In this document: positions 43,801-54,760 of the stretch, piece after piece
Layout of the letters: every line of letters starts with the position of its first letter
Position numbering within the stretch: the stretch's first letter is position 1
NCBI GenBank assembly: GCA_946811185.2
Contig: OX328110.1
Span: forward strand, 9,838,516 to 9,902,515
Length of the DNA stretch: 64,000 bases
Reading direction: 5' to 3'
Source of the DNA: Hippopus hippopus
Taxonomy: Eukaryota; Mollusca; Bivalvia; Cardiida; Cardiidae
Made by a program: the position numbers and the translations under genes
The notes under the pieces: model-generated
Database searches by the model: none
What the model was told of the DNA's origin: nothing
The model's input: only the letters and a program-made list of their open reading frames with translations

Positions 43801-46800
43801 TCGCAGAATTTCAAAAGCCTTCCTGGTCAGGAGTCACAAAATCTAGGAATTGTGAAGGAAAAGGTTTTTCCCCCACAAACACTTGTCAAGTAAAAACAGT
43901 TGATAAATGTAATTACGTGAAATTTTTATGAACTTTAGTCACTTATTGTACTTGAGGTTTAAGTACATTTCATTTTTTCAGTGCCATCTCCACTCAGACT
44001 ACAAAAGTAGAACAAAGAAAGTTTTTTTTTAAACACTTAATCAAAAAGGATTCAAATACTGAAATTTCATGGCCATTGTAGTCCGGATTTTTCAGATTTT
44101 TCTTTTTTTTGACAGTGTAAATTGTAGATTAAACTAAATGATTTGGATGTACTTTTCTGGAGCTACACTTTTCTCAACAACAACTTATACAGGGTAACCA
44201 ACGAGTCAGTAATACTGATCTTACCTTAAACTTTTCAAACTCTAAAAACTCCAAAATGAGGACAGCAAATAAGCTGAAGTAAACTCCCTGTAAAAAGCCA
44301 GTGAAAATGGAAAATCCCATCAGTATCCAGAATGAATTCATGAAATATAAGAACTGGCTGGCAATACCCATAACTAGTGCACACATAGCAATTAACGAAG
44401 AATGTTTTATCCATTTCTTATCAGCAATGAAACCAAATACAAACTTGGACAAAATATCTGCTAATGCATTTGCACTCACAAGCATTGCAACTCTGTCATC
44501 GTCCACACGTACGTCAAAAGCATGAGGTGCGATGTTTGCCCCAATCAGAGCGTGTCCGGGACAAAGAAACAAGGTAAGAATTAGATAGTATTGAAACACA
44601 GGCATCTTTATCACCTCCATATCAAACACACGGTGTATCAGTCGCCAAACGAAGTCACAACGTGTTTTGAGAGTTTCGGTGGTTTCTAACGAATCAGTCT
44701 TTTGCCTATGGTCGTCAACATGTTTAGATTCTGTGATATCGAGTAAAGAGCTGCAGATACTATAGCTGCTCCCATACATAGCTATGTCTGTTTTACGGAA
44801 TAAGTCGGGTGATAGTGGAACATGTGTGGACTTCTGAGGTTTAACACTTGCAGAGTCAAGTGATCGCACAGATCGTATTTGAACATCCATATTGTTATTC
44901 AGCATTCTGTCTGACTCCCGTGCATCCTCTGATTGGACCATTGGCAATTCAATACTCTTCTTGACATTATCAAACGATTCAACGGGTCGCATCAGTGCAC
45001 CAATAACCGCTATCTGCGCGTGTACACCAGCACATATTATATATGTTCCTGTGTAGCCATAAAACTCGAAAAGTTTTGTGTAAACTGGAGCAAGAACTAG
45101 GCCCCCTACACTTACACCTCCGTTACACAAACTATTTGCCAGACCCCGGTATTTGACAAAATAGCTAGTAAGGATGACTAATGTGTGCGGCTGTATGAGA
45201 GCATTGGCAGCACCTGGAGAAAGAAATATTAAGTCAGAGACGAACGGAGTACCATATAACTTTCTACAGAACAAACCAATACTAGAAAAGCATTTCTGCA
45301 AAATCTTGGAAATGAGAAAGAAAGAAAGAAAGAAAGAAAGAAAAAATGTACCTTCAAATTTCTTCTTCTTCTTGTAGGCAGACAGTATGTACCTTGATTT
45401 CCCTTGTTTGGTTTTATGGTTCTCCAAATCATTTTTTAAACAAAACGGGTCATTGATATTAAAGATGGACTTGGTAAAATGAACATAAACTCATTGTTTG
45501 ATGTAGAACAAGAATATCAGTAAAACCGGAGGATAATTCCAAATGTGTGATTAATCAATCCAAGTCATCAGTAAAATACCTAGGGGCAACGTTAGATCAA
45601 AGCTTTACAGTTGAATCCATGGCTCACTCTGTTATCAAAAAAGCAAACAGTAGGTTAAAGTTACTGTAGAAGGTTTGAGCAGATTGTTCTATGCTATGGT
45701 TTTAAAATCGAAAATGGATTAGCCCCAGAGTACATGTCTCAAAATTTTACTATGTCAGGCAATTTACATGAGTACAACACACGATCTAGTGAGACTGGTG
45801 CTTTTGTACTGCCAAAGGTGAAGAGCTTTGGCATGAAGTCCTTTTCATTTGCAGGCTCCAGCTACTGGAAAAAAAATATCTCCTGAAATTAGAGCTATCC
45901 CTAATCTTTATGCATTCAAGAGAGCAGCAAAAGAACATTTTTTTTTTTGTTGTAGTTAATGTAGATATTATGTCAGAGAGTGTGTGCAACCTGTTTTTGA
46001 ATCTAAACTGTCTGCTTTATTTCAAACATTAATAATTTGAGGTTTTTAAGTCCTAGAATGTGATACTCAAGTCTTAACTATGATATGTACAAGCATCTCT
46101 GTGATTTGTCATTTTCCTAAAATAGTATTCGGCCTTCCTGTTATTTACTTCAGCATTTTGCATAGATCAAAATGTTTGTCTTTTAAAATGTTTCATTCCC
46201 ATGTCTCTCCATGTCGGACCGTCAACACTTAAGGACCATAATGGAAATAAGGGATCCTTTCCCTTTTTTTTTTTGATATCCTTGGTGCTGATGTGCCTAA
46301 TATGGTTCTATGCATTTCAGTCACATTTGATTTTTTATTTGAATATGTTGTGTGCTACTGTTAAAACCATATTATGTACCTTCAGTGCTAAATAAATAAA
46401 TCAATCGATAGATAATGATATTGTGGACGCACGGACGGGCAGACAGCCCAGCGGTTTTACGTTCCGCCGAAATCTGGTCGGGCAGTACAGAACCGAGTCA
46501 TTGATTATGTGAAAAGGGAAAACAATATTTTATGACACCAAAATACCACTTTAAAGCTACACACCTATACCAATTCCTAGTACAATACAAAGTACAACGA
46601 TGTCCTCAGTCAGAGCTGTTATAAGATACATTGTAACGGACATACCAGCTCCGATCATAATCATCAGTCGACCACTGACTGTTTGCCCTATGTTCATTAC
46701 CAGCAAAGCTGAAATAAAATAACAAAATATATGTAATGTATAAGGCAGTGCATTTCAAGAAACATGAAAGTTAGCCTCGATTTTCGGAATAGATTAAGTG

Positions 46801-49800
46801 GTTTCGGTTTTTCATTAATTGCATTCTTTGAAACATCAGAATGGAAATAGTTCAATGATTTTGTTTCATCAATATTAACTCTTGGCATGAGAAGTGCTAC
46901 TCGATGCATGTTTGCAGACAGTGTATACCAAGATCAGGCTACACAGACTGTGCAGTCTGATCTTGGAACTACATTGTCCGATACGTTCAAATTTCCCGGC
47001 AAAAAGAACATTGAACTCGTCATACATATTTATGTTCATGCATCTGTCTGGAAAGTTGCATTGTTGAGCAATTCAAGGTTTCATAGATCATTTTTCAGTC
47101 AAATCTTGAAAACTACCACAGATTTAGGGCAAAGATACTTAGAGTATATGAGAGTGTTTTCTCACCTCCGACACTAAACACCACATGTTGTAGAGTAAAT
47201 ACCAAGGATGTCACTGAAGAACTCGACTGGAAGCGTTTTTGAATCTGTACAAAGAATATACCGTAACACTTCATTTGTCCGACGACGATACATGCTTCGA
47301 GCGTTGAAACTAGAACGAGAGAAAATACCGACGATTGACTTAGAGTAAATGAACAGCGCTCCGGTAAAAGGCGGTTTAATGCATCTTCAGTATATATCAT
47401 ACCAAGCAAGTTATCACATAAGTTTGGATCCATAAAATTCATTTTGTACGGCAACCGACTAAATCATAGGGCAGAATCGTCTTTTTAACATGCAGAAAAT
47501 TTACCAGTTGTAAAAAGTTTCGATCTAGATCAGCCTGCGCGGACTGCGAACGCTGACCTGGTCGATATTTATTTGCAGATGCATTGAACTACCTTTTCAC
47601 AGAGCATGGTTAAAACGTAAGTTTTTCAATGACATCAACATACCGTCAATTTAAATCAATGCATTCAAATATAATAAGGAGAAGAAAATCAAAAAGATTA
47701 GAAGCGTAAATCTATGTCGTCTTATTACTTTTAATTATAAGATATATATTATAATTATAATCAATAAACAATAAACAACAGCATTCCAAAATACTAGATA
47801 CTAAAGGACATCAAAATACTATATAACATCAAAATATTACAATAAATGATATACAGAGATGACAGCAAATACTGTCCACTTTAGAACACAAAGGTGGTAC
47901 ACACAATCAGACCTAAAAATACTTTATACAATGAGACATCGAAATAATATAGATTTTTAGAATATCAAAATACTACATACTAAAGAACATCAAAAACTGT
48001 ATGCAACTGGACACGAAAATACTGCAGACAACAGGACATCAAAATACTGTAGGACCTTTAAATACTATAAACAATTCCTATGGTGTAAAAATACATGAGA
48101 ACACAATTTACGACGGGACATCAAAACACTGTCTACAATAGGACAATGAAAAAACATCAGTGTAAATCAATGACCCCAAAATATTGTATTGTATATTGAT
48201 AGGATTTAAAATGCTGTTTACGATATGGAATCAAACTTTGGTATACAATACGCAATCAATATACTTTATACAATGGTATATATATGATAACTGACTGAAT
48301 CAAAAGGCCTGCAAACTGGTCCTTTGACACGTAGAACGTTGAAAAATAGATCTAGCAAAGAGTTTTGACCCAGGTTAGCTTGCGCGGACTGCACAGGCCG
48401 ACCTGGGTCGATAGTGGGTCGATAGTTTTTGCAAATGCATTAAGCCCCCTTTTTACAGTTCATAAATCCGGCTTTCTCTGTAAATGGTATTTTGAAACAG
48501 CCAAAAAACTAGTTTAGTCATGATTTCTTCGACACAATGTTTTCCGCGAAAAACGGCTCGTGCATGACGTAAGAATAGTATGATTAATGACGTCATTATT
48601 TGCTAGCATAGATCGTTGCGTATGTTTATACACAAATAGACGCTTAATACGCTGAAAGTAAGTAAGAAATTAGATAATCTGTACTCTAACTGATAATGAT
48701 TTTTAAGTAATCATACGATCGGTAGATAATTTTTGTCATTTTTGACCAATCAGGTACTTGTGCGAAAGATTGTCATACGTGTGACGCTGTGCGACTAACC
48801 GGAAGACACTCAATTTTTAGTCATCCCTATTTAGATTTAGACTAAAACCCAGAACGAAGTCGGAATTTCATTTTTGAAAATCTAGAACGGTGTTACCGCA
48901 AAACGAGCTTCGCTCGTTACGGGCTTTGCCCGTAACTCGCTATCGCTCGTTATAAACGATACAGTGATCTCTACTAACAGCAGTCAGATAATCTGTATTT
49001 ACCCTTTAACCCTGTTTAATGACCATTAGAAAGTGATAATAAAATTATGGTAACCACAATGTTTTCTACCCTTTCTAAGACAATCGACAATTTATATGTC
49101 CACATTTTAATCATCGGTAGTTTAAACCGGACAATGGATCTCATCTTATCAGTTCTAAAATCAACAATTTACATTTTTATTATATTGATGTCCTGTATGC
49201 CTATATGTAGTATCTAAATGTCATATTGTATACAGTATTTCAGTGTCCTATGGTTTGCATTATGTTGATATTCTTAAGTAAAGTCTTTTGATATTCGGAA
49301 GTAAACAGTCTTTTGATGTCTAATTGAAACTATTTTTTCGACGCACTATTGTAAACAATGTTTTATTGTCCTATTGTACAGAGTATCTAAATGTCCTATG
49401 GCAAACAAAATTTTAAAGTCCTATTGTATATAGTATTTTGATGATCTAACTTATACAGTATTTTGATGTTCTAACTTATACAGTATTTTGGTGTCTCATT
49501 GTACATAGTTATTTTTTATGTTCTAAAGTAAACATTATTTTGATGTCCTACACAGTATGCAGATATTCAGAAGTATATAATTTTCATGATGACCATTCAT
49601 ATACAGTATTTTGATTTCCTATTGTAGAACAGTACTTTTATGTCCTATTGTAAATAGGATTTTCATATCCTGTTGACATTCTATTGTATGTAGCATTTTC
49701 ATGTTCTAGTCTATACAGAATTTTACTCTCGTATTGTGAACAGGATGTTGATATCCCTTTGTTTACAGTTTTTTGATGTTCTACTGCATGCAGCCTTTTG

Positions 49801-51810
49801 ATGTCCTAAAATATACAGAATTTTGATCTCCTATCATACATCATGTATAAATGTTCTGATTTATATAGTATTTTGATGTTCTACTGTAAACAGAACTTTG
49901 CAGTCCCTTTGTTAAATAGTATTTTAATGTCCTATCGTGTATAGTGTTTAAATGTCCAGTTGCATACAAATGTTTATGTTTATTGTTAAATAGTATTTTA
50001 ATGTCCTATCGTGTATAGTGTTTAAATGTCCAGTTGCATACAAATGTTTATGTTCTAAAGTTTACAGTGCTTTGACGTCCTATTGTATACAGTATTTTGA
50101 TATTCTAAAGTTTAAAATGTTGATGCCCAACTGTCATTTTGTTCTTCTATTGTATAAAGTATTTCTATGTCCCACTCTCTAAAGTAATTTTAGGTCCTAG
50201 TGTTTACAGTATTTTGATGTTAAATTGCAAATAATCTATTGATGTCCTATTCTATACAGTATTTTAATGTATATAAGCAGATGGGATGAAAAAGGAAAGC
50301 CACATAGTGTATAATCTGATTTTAGCGATCTAAGCACTCTGATTTTAGAGAAACTCCAGGTAAAACGTGGGTAGACCTGTGCACTAACGAAGAAATGAAA
50401 GAAAGATTTTGTTTGTTTGTTTGTTTTTTTCCTTTTGTGTGTATATTCATTGCGGCGGCAAGTGCACCTACCATGCGTTCCTGAAGTTCCTTTTACCAGT
50501 ATTCTGCTCAATACTAGTATTCTTCCCAACCTACTGACCGATTCCTCGTAAAAATCAAAGCCTCTCTTATATAGATCTAGATCTACATGCAGTGAGGAAA
50601 TGTTCCCGTAAAATGGTCTTTACAAGTATGTGAACCAATAATCATTCCAAGATATTTTTCTGGACATAAATTAACGAAATTGTCAAGGAACTGTTTTTAT
50701 TTTGTTCAGGAAATCAGGGACGGTTCGCTCTATTTCACATGTATAAATCTACGAAAGAAAAATGCTTTCTACTTTTGACAACGCTCAAAATTAGTTTTGG
50801 CAAAGACGGAATTCGAACTCAAAACCCTTTGATTTTAAGATGTAGAATCTAAGTCGTCATTCGAATTAATAGATATTTGTTCCACAAACCATTCACGTCG
50901 CTCGTATTGAGGCTTTGCCTTTTTCATATTAGTTTAGTCGTGCTTGGTGAAAAGGGGCTTTAATTCACCTGCAAAAAGTATCGACCAAGGTCAGCCTTCG
51001 CAGTTTGCTATTGGTCAATTTTCTACATATCAAATGACCAGTCTACCTCACGATTTAATTGTTTGTTGGACAAAATGGGTCTTATGGGTCCACAGTTATG
51101 TAATGATTTGCTTTGGTATAATGGATCACGACCATTCAGTAAACCCTCTTTTCTCAGAATGCTGCTCACTTGTAAGCGAGCCGTGATCTTTGAACCTTAG
51201 AACAACAATTTGCACAAAAAGACTACTTCTGTTTTGTAGAACCTTCAAAAGCTTTAGTTTATTTGTTTCATGCATGACATGGTCTATCGAAATTTATACA
51301 TGAAATGTGTTACTAAATGAGCCATGCTCTGTGAAAAGGGCGCATAATGCACTTATCGACCCATGTGCAGTCCGCGCAGGCTGACATGGACCGAAACTTT
51401 TCGCTATCTTCAAATTTTTTGCATGTCAAAGGATAAATCTACCTCATGATTCAGTCGGTTGTTTGTCAAAATGGATTTTATGGATCCGTAATTAGGTGAT
51501 GCATCGTTTGGTATCATGCATCACGGAGACGCATTAAGGCGCCTTTTTGCCAGAGCATGGCTCAAATATTTTCCAATCAACTTAAACTTATGAATTCCTA
51601 CCTGATCTGATAGTTACATTGGTACAAACCTGCCAGAATGACCCATGCCCAACCTCTGTCTATTGGCTTATGGCTTTTACCCTCGTCGCTGTCATTTATT
51701 GATAGTCCGTGTTCAGCCATACCTTCTCTGGCTTTTTGTACTCCATTTGTATACAGTTCGTCCTTTGCACGCTGACTTTTGCAATTTACTTTGTGTTCTA
51801 AATCCTCCAT
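40690..51810 (-). CDS. Monocarboxylate-transporter-like protein B (SLC16/MFS)
   Basis: Exons on the minus strand: 51630-51810, 47166-47309, 46565-46708, 44225-45213, 41933-41996, 40690-40829; phases close to give 553 aa. Same family and order of motifs as gene A: DRGWAWVILAG, YFVKYRGLANSLCNGG, VSVGGLVLAPVYTKLFE, a central loop of about 130 residues, TM7-TM12 and a basic tail (KRFNKKK). TM8 reads ADILSKFVFGFIADKK: the Asp is kept but the Arg of gene A is Lys. An intact reading frame argues for function. It stands upstream of gene A in the same direction, 4 kb apart, so it is a tandem duplicate. Confidence 0.9.
40896..41035. mobile_element. MITE family D
   Basis: Centre GATTGGCTAAAGC and its inverse; only inner arms kept. 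Lies just upstream of transporter B exon 6 acceptor. Confidence 0.6.
41395..41600 (+). mobile_element. MITE family A, ends decayed
   Basis: Central palindrome is strong (CCAGGTCAGCCTGCCCAGTC); arms are weak. Confidence 0.55.
41677..41699 (+). repeat. Poly(C) run
   Basis: About 22 C in a row; length may be unreliable in assembly. Confidence 0.9.
41933..41996 (-). CDS. Transporter B exon 5 (64 bp)
   Basis: TTCTTTCAG acceptor, GTAACC donor. Encodes AALGFTCLVQGGSIGIIV and PITG (TM11). Phase 0 in, phase 1 out. Confidence 0.87.
42166..42335 (+). mobile_element. SINE family 1, head lost, opposite strand
   Basis: Body only: GGAAAGAAAGTTGTGTCAGT to GTTAAACTCCAATACAAACC. Confidence 0.65.
42708..42970 (+). 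mobile_element. MITE family A
   Basis: Full-length ATGAGCCATG...CATGGCTCAT, followed at once by the 42973 MITE. Confidence 0.8.
42973..43238. mobile_element. MITE with three nested palindromes
   Basis: Outer arms GGCTTGCAACACG, then GGGGCATTCGGACATTTGCG, recur inverted at the right end. Two GC-rich inner palindromes (about 43023-43070 and 43140-43195) share the core AGCCTGCGC with family A. It begins just after a family A copy ends. Confidence 0.75.
43434..43648 (+). mobile_element. MITE family A, decayed
   Basis: GGTCATGCTCTGTGAAAAAC at the left; the right arm is short and changed. Confidence 0.5.
44225..45213 (-). CDS. Transporter B exon 4 (large)
   Basis: TTTCTCCAG acceptor, GTAAGA donor, phase 0. 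Runs from ALIQPHTLVILTSYFVKYRG to FLQGVYFSLFAVLILEFL and EFEKFK, so it includes the region split off as exon 5 start in gene A. Upstream, a (GAAA)n tract lies about 100 bp into the intron. Confidence 0.92.
45313..45342 (+). repeat. (GAAA)n microsatellite
   Basis: Seven units in transporter B intron 3, near the exon 4 acceptor. Confidence 0.95.
45505..46415 (+). pseudogene. Dead LINE (non-LTR retrotransposon) 3' end
   Basis: One frame reads KYLGATLDQSFTVESMAHS and ends in a stop. A shifted frame then reads ENGLAPEYMSQNFTM, EYNTRSSETGAFVLP and FGMKSFSFAGSSYW, the usual end of a LINE reverse-transcriptase ORF. Stops and frameshifts make it inactive. The AAATAAATAAATCAATCGAT run near 46390 may be its tail. 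It sits in transporter B intron 3. Confidence 0.7.
46565..46708 (-). CDS. Transporter B exon 3
   Basis: TTATTTCAG acceptor, GTGTGT donor. Encodes LLVMNIGQTVSGRLMIMIGA and the TM4 start. One codon shorter than gene A exon 3. Confidence 0.87.
46895..47075. mobile_element. MITE family B, ends decayed
   Basis: Core ACCAAGATCAGGCTACACAG is clear. Confidence 0.6.
47166..47309 (-). CDS. Transporter B exon 2
   Basis: TCGTTCTAG acceptor, GTGAGA donor. Encodes VVGQMKCYGIFFVQIQKRF and SSSSVTSLVF. 144 bp, phase 1 in and out. Confidence 0.88.
47352..47612 (-). mobile_element. MITE family A, reverse
   Basis: Right end AGAGCATGGTTAAAA; overlaps the region just upstream of transporter B exon 2. Confidence 0.65.
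47750..48290 (-). repeat. Degenerate AT-rich motif array 3
   Basis: ACATCAAAATACTATA-type units; the reverse complement of array 4's word. Confidence 0.65.
48290..48462 (-). mobile_element. MITE family A, reverse, truncated
   Basis: Central palindrome plus the TTAAGCCCCCTTTTT arm, set between the two AT-motif arrays. Confidence 0.55.
48904..48935 (+). other. Two abutting perfect triloop hairpins
   Basis: ACGAGC-TTC-GCTCGT followed directly by TACGGGC-TTT-GCCCGTA, then a CGCTATCGCTCG echo. GC-rich in an AT-rich context. Confidence 0.7.
49150..50275 (+). repeat. Degenerate AT-rich motif array 4
   Basis: About 30 units around TACAGTATTTTGATGTCCTA-TTG. A 77-bp block is directly repeated at about 49914 and 49985 (AAATAGTATTTTAATGTCCT). 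Confidence 0.7.
50440..50545 (-). mobile_element. SINE family 1 fragment
   Basis: Contains GCGGCGGCAAGTGCACCTAC and TTCTTCCCAACCTACTGAC only. Confidence 0.55.
50935..51170 (+). mobile_element. MITE family A
   Basis: Left arm GTGAAAAGGGGCTTTAATTC; right arm TAAACCCTCTTTTCTCAG. Confidence 0.65.
51317..51566 (+). mobile_element. MITE family A beside transporter B exon 1
   Basis: Full-length and well kept, ending CAGAGCATGGCTCA. Confidence 0.8.
51630..51810 (-). CDS. Transporter B exon 1
   Basis: Start at 51808-51810. Hydrophilic leader, then DRGWAWVILAG. Donor GTTTGT, phase 1. A full family A MITE (51317-51566) lies 60 bp into the intron, echoing gene A. Confidence 0.9.
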
Positions 51811-52087
51811 GGTAACTCTACAAACGAATTATAGTTTCATGCGAAAAATTAGACAATGTCTAGCAATATTTACATCAGACTTTATTTATAACACAAACAA
51901 TGTTTAAATCTGACCAAATAGTTGTGTAATACTGATAAGAGTACTGTCATCGAGGTAATGTAGGTCATGAAAACCAAGTTTTTGCAAAGCCCTCTCTGTG
52001 TTCATATCTAAATTTTATACTATAGATAATAGCTGTGTTGATTTTTTAATGGTTATTTCCTAGTTTGCATTAAACTTAGCATTTCAC

Positions 52088-52283
52088 GGTCCGTATTCAC
52101 CAACTATTCTTAAGAATATTCTTAGTCTGATGCTGAAGAATGTTCTATATTGGAAAGTTACACAACTTCTGATTGGCTAAACCATTCAGTTTGGCCAATC
52201 AGAAGTTGTGTTACTTTCAACTTTAGAAAATGTTGAAGAGTAAGACTAAGAATATTCTTGAGAATGGTAAGTGAATACGGACC
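52088..52283. mobile_element. MITE family D, best copy
   Basis: GGTCCGTATTCACCAACTAT to GTGAATACGGACC with an almost perfect hairpin throughout; likely the youngest copy. Confidence 0.85.
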
Positions 52284-53134
52284 CTGGTTACATTGTACTT
52301 GGGCTTAATCATTGTAAAAACCAGTATGTTATTTGCAGTTTTCTCTAGTCTCTTTCAGTATTTTTTTTTCCAACAGCGTTTGAATTGTGGATTTCCAGGA
52401 TCTTAATTTTCTCTGGTGATGAAAGATCATTATACCTTCAAGTAAAGACAGGGATCAACGCTCACTGTAACTGTTCGTAGGTAACCTGATTCCATGTGGT
52501 AAAGGCTTAATTTGCATCGGCGTAAGAAGTACTGAAATATGAATATAGAAAAGTAGGTTTAATACATCTGTATTGGCGCCCGCATGTGGTGCTCTTGTAT
52601 TTTGTTGTCATAACTTTGACGGCAGTTAGGCGTACATAATTTACCAATCACAAAGTACTATGTATTCATTACGGATATATCAAACTAAGAAGTGGGTACA
52701 AAGTCAGCGTAGTCATGTATGCCGAAAAATATATTAGTAGTAATTATGGCACTATGCAGGTCAAATTGCCTGCGGCCCTATAGGGGCCAGGCCTTTGTCT
52801 TTGACAGTTCAGACTATTGTTAGAGGCCTTTGTCTGTTGGAGGTCAGACTGTCTGTGGCAATATGACGTAATCTTGCATACCTTTTGTCTGGCTTTCGTT
52901 GCCTCCCACCTGCCGAGGCTAGATGACAATTCCAAGCGTGTTTTGGCGCGTTTTGACCGATCAGGCCGGCGCCCGATTGTATAGAACCGAAAATTCAGCC
53001 AAAGCATTCGCCATTGAAAATGCATGAGAACTTTCTCTCAAAGAGGTTGCTCTACTAAAAATGCTTTTGTCTGTGAACGCTTTTACCCCCCTTACCATTC
53101 AAAGTCTAGGTTTTGTATTGACTTTAATGAATAA

Positions 53135-53405
53135 AATCGTATGGTGTTTAACGCCGTTTTCAACATTTTTGTTGCACTTAAGTCGCTGCGGCCAGTGCAC
53201 CTATACATGCTTTCCAGCAGTATCTTTTACCAGGGCATCATTTTCTTTCCAAGTCACTGACTGCTGTCTCACATAACCATTATTACGGTCAGCTGTGGTA
53301 GAGAAATAAATGGTTTCACAATTTTCAGTCCTCGACCTAGCCAGGGATCGAAGCCACGACCCATCTCAAGTCCTGCACGCTAGCTATTTAAGAGCTCAGC
53401 TTTTA
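53135..53405 (-). mobile_element. SINE family 1
   Basis: Body GTTTAACGCCGTTTTCAAC at the left; degraded tRNA-like head GGGATCGAAGCCACGACC near 53345. It splits the 128-bp repeat region. Confidence 0.65.
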
Positions 53406-53619
53406 GGTCCTCGCTTCTACATGGAAAAGTTTGCGAAAAACTTACTACGATCCCCAAATAGCGGTGGCATAATATAAAATTCCCTGTTGGTTTGATCATT
53501 AGCTTTCTTAGAAATTCTGATTTTTTTTTTTTTATAATTCATGAGACCTTTCGATACTCTCCTGACAGAGTCGCATATCAAAATGATTTAATGTTTGAGA
53601 AATGTCGACACTCTTCCAC

Positions 53620-53951
53620 GTGATGTCTGGCGCGATTGTATAATATCGTCTGCAAAAATTCAGACAAAGCATTCGCCTCTCATTAAAAATGCATGAGAAA
53701 ATGTCGATATTCTTACAAAATAGGTCGCTTTCCGCTGATTAAAATGCGTGATGTCTGGCGCGATTGTATAATATCGTCTGCAAAAATTCAGACAAAGCAT
53801 TCGCCTCTCATTAAAAATGCATGAGAAAATGTCGATATTCTTACAAAATAGGTCGCTTTCCGCTGATTAAAATGCGTGATGTCTGGCGCGATTGTATAGA
53901 ATCGTCTGCAGAAATTCAGACAAAGCATTCGCCTCTCATTAAAAATGCATG
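53620..53951 (+). repeat. 128-bp tandem repeat, 2.6 copies
   Basis: Units beginning GTGATGTCTGGCGCGATTGT start at 53620, 53748 and 53876; the first two are virtually identical. A divergent relative lies at about 52965-53065, so the array was longer or was split by the SINE between them. It ends 40 bp before the TATA-like box. Confidence 0.9.
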
Positions 53952-53992
53952 GAATTTATAAACACTTTATCAAACGCTTTTGTCTGTTAACT

Positions 53993-54003
53993 ATATAAAA
54001 GGC
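53993..54003 (+). promoter_or_regulatory. TATA-like box before the 54.0-kb ORF
   Basis: TATATAAAAGG, a strong TATA match. It is so close to the first ATG (54017) that transcription would probably start after it, favouring the in-frame ATG at 54074 as the true start. Confidence 0.4.
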
Positions 54004-54016
54004 AAACGTTTTGTAG

Positions 54017-54361
54017 ATGAATGTACATTTTCGGAGGAATGTGAGAGTCTGTTATGTGATAGTTATTTTCAAAATGAACATTTTAATATCAGATCATACT
54101 TATGAAAAGCATTTGTATAACATATCCTATACAGGAGTTTCTTTTTTTTTCAGTAAAACTGTCTTGCTTAATGCAGTTCAGCTGTGTTTGGATTCTCCTG
54201 ACAGGCAATATACTGTTGGAAGAAGAGTATATTTTCTAAAGCAATTTAGTTTTTACATAGGGGTTCTAGGTATCAATAAACAATTAAGTAATAAAGTAAA
54301 AGTTGTGTGCGTTAGAAATGGCACAAAGTTTATTGTTGTAACAGCGTTTCCAGATCATTGA
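54017..54361 (+). CDS. Small ORF, possible RNase-toxin-like fold
   Basis: A 114-aa ORF, or 95 aa if it starts at 54074. The order of features (SDHTYEKHLY, a helix TVLLNAVQLCL, FSFYIGVLG, then strands KVKVVCVRNG and KFIVVTAFPDH) resembles the BECR/CdiA-CT RNase-type toxin domains, which often end in iTayP/iTsyP. This is a pattern match only; no catalytic residues can be asserted. A TTCTTTTTTTTTCAG at about 54152 could also be a splice acceptor. It converges with the metalloprotease-like ORF and probably belongs to the virus-like element. An unrelated host exon is the main alternative. Confidence 0.35.
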   Translation: MNVHFRRNVRVCYVIVIFKMNILISDHTYEKHLYNISYTGVSFFFSKTVLLNAVQLCLDSPDRQYTVGRRVYFLKQFSFYIGVLGINKQLSNKVKVVCVRNGTKFIVVTAFPDH

Positions 54362-54760
54362 TGTTGGAACCTCGATTATAGAAAGGTAAGTCCGTTTTAC
54401 TTCACTTGTTTGTAAACGCTTATAACTCGTTACCATACAAACCCTGGTTTTTACGGTAGTGAGGTAAAAGACTGAAAATTTAACCGGAACGGGGAGAAAA
54501 TGAAAGCGTACAGGGGGAAAAGAAGAAAGGTTCTCAATGTGCACAATGAAAATCTGCAGTAAATATGATAGTAAAATATGAATCGACCTACCTTTAAAGC
54601 GTTGTAATCTATTCCTTTTTACAATATAAAAACATATACACAGTTTTCCCGACACACACCCACACAAACACACATAAACACTATTTTAGCGAATTACAGG
54701 ATTTTCTTTTTACATACATACATGTATTAACACAATTTCACATTTTGACCTACACTTGAA

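Noticed and set aside
47113..47454. 113-aa ORF as a separate gene
   Set aside because: Only 47166-47309 is coding (transporter B exon 2); the rest is intron.
50780..50850. Another SINE head
   Set aside because: A weak B-box match (AATTCGAACTC) without an A box at the right distance.
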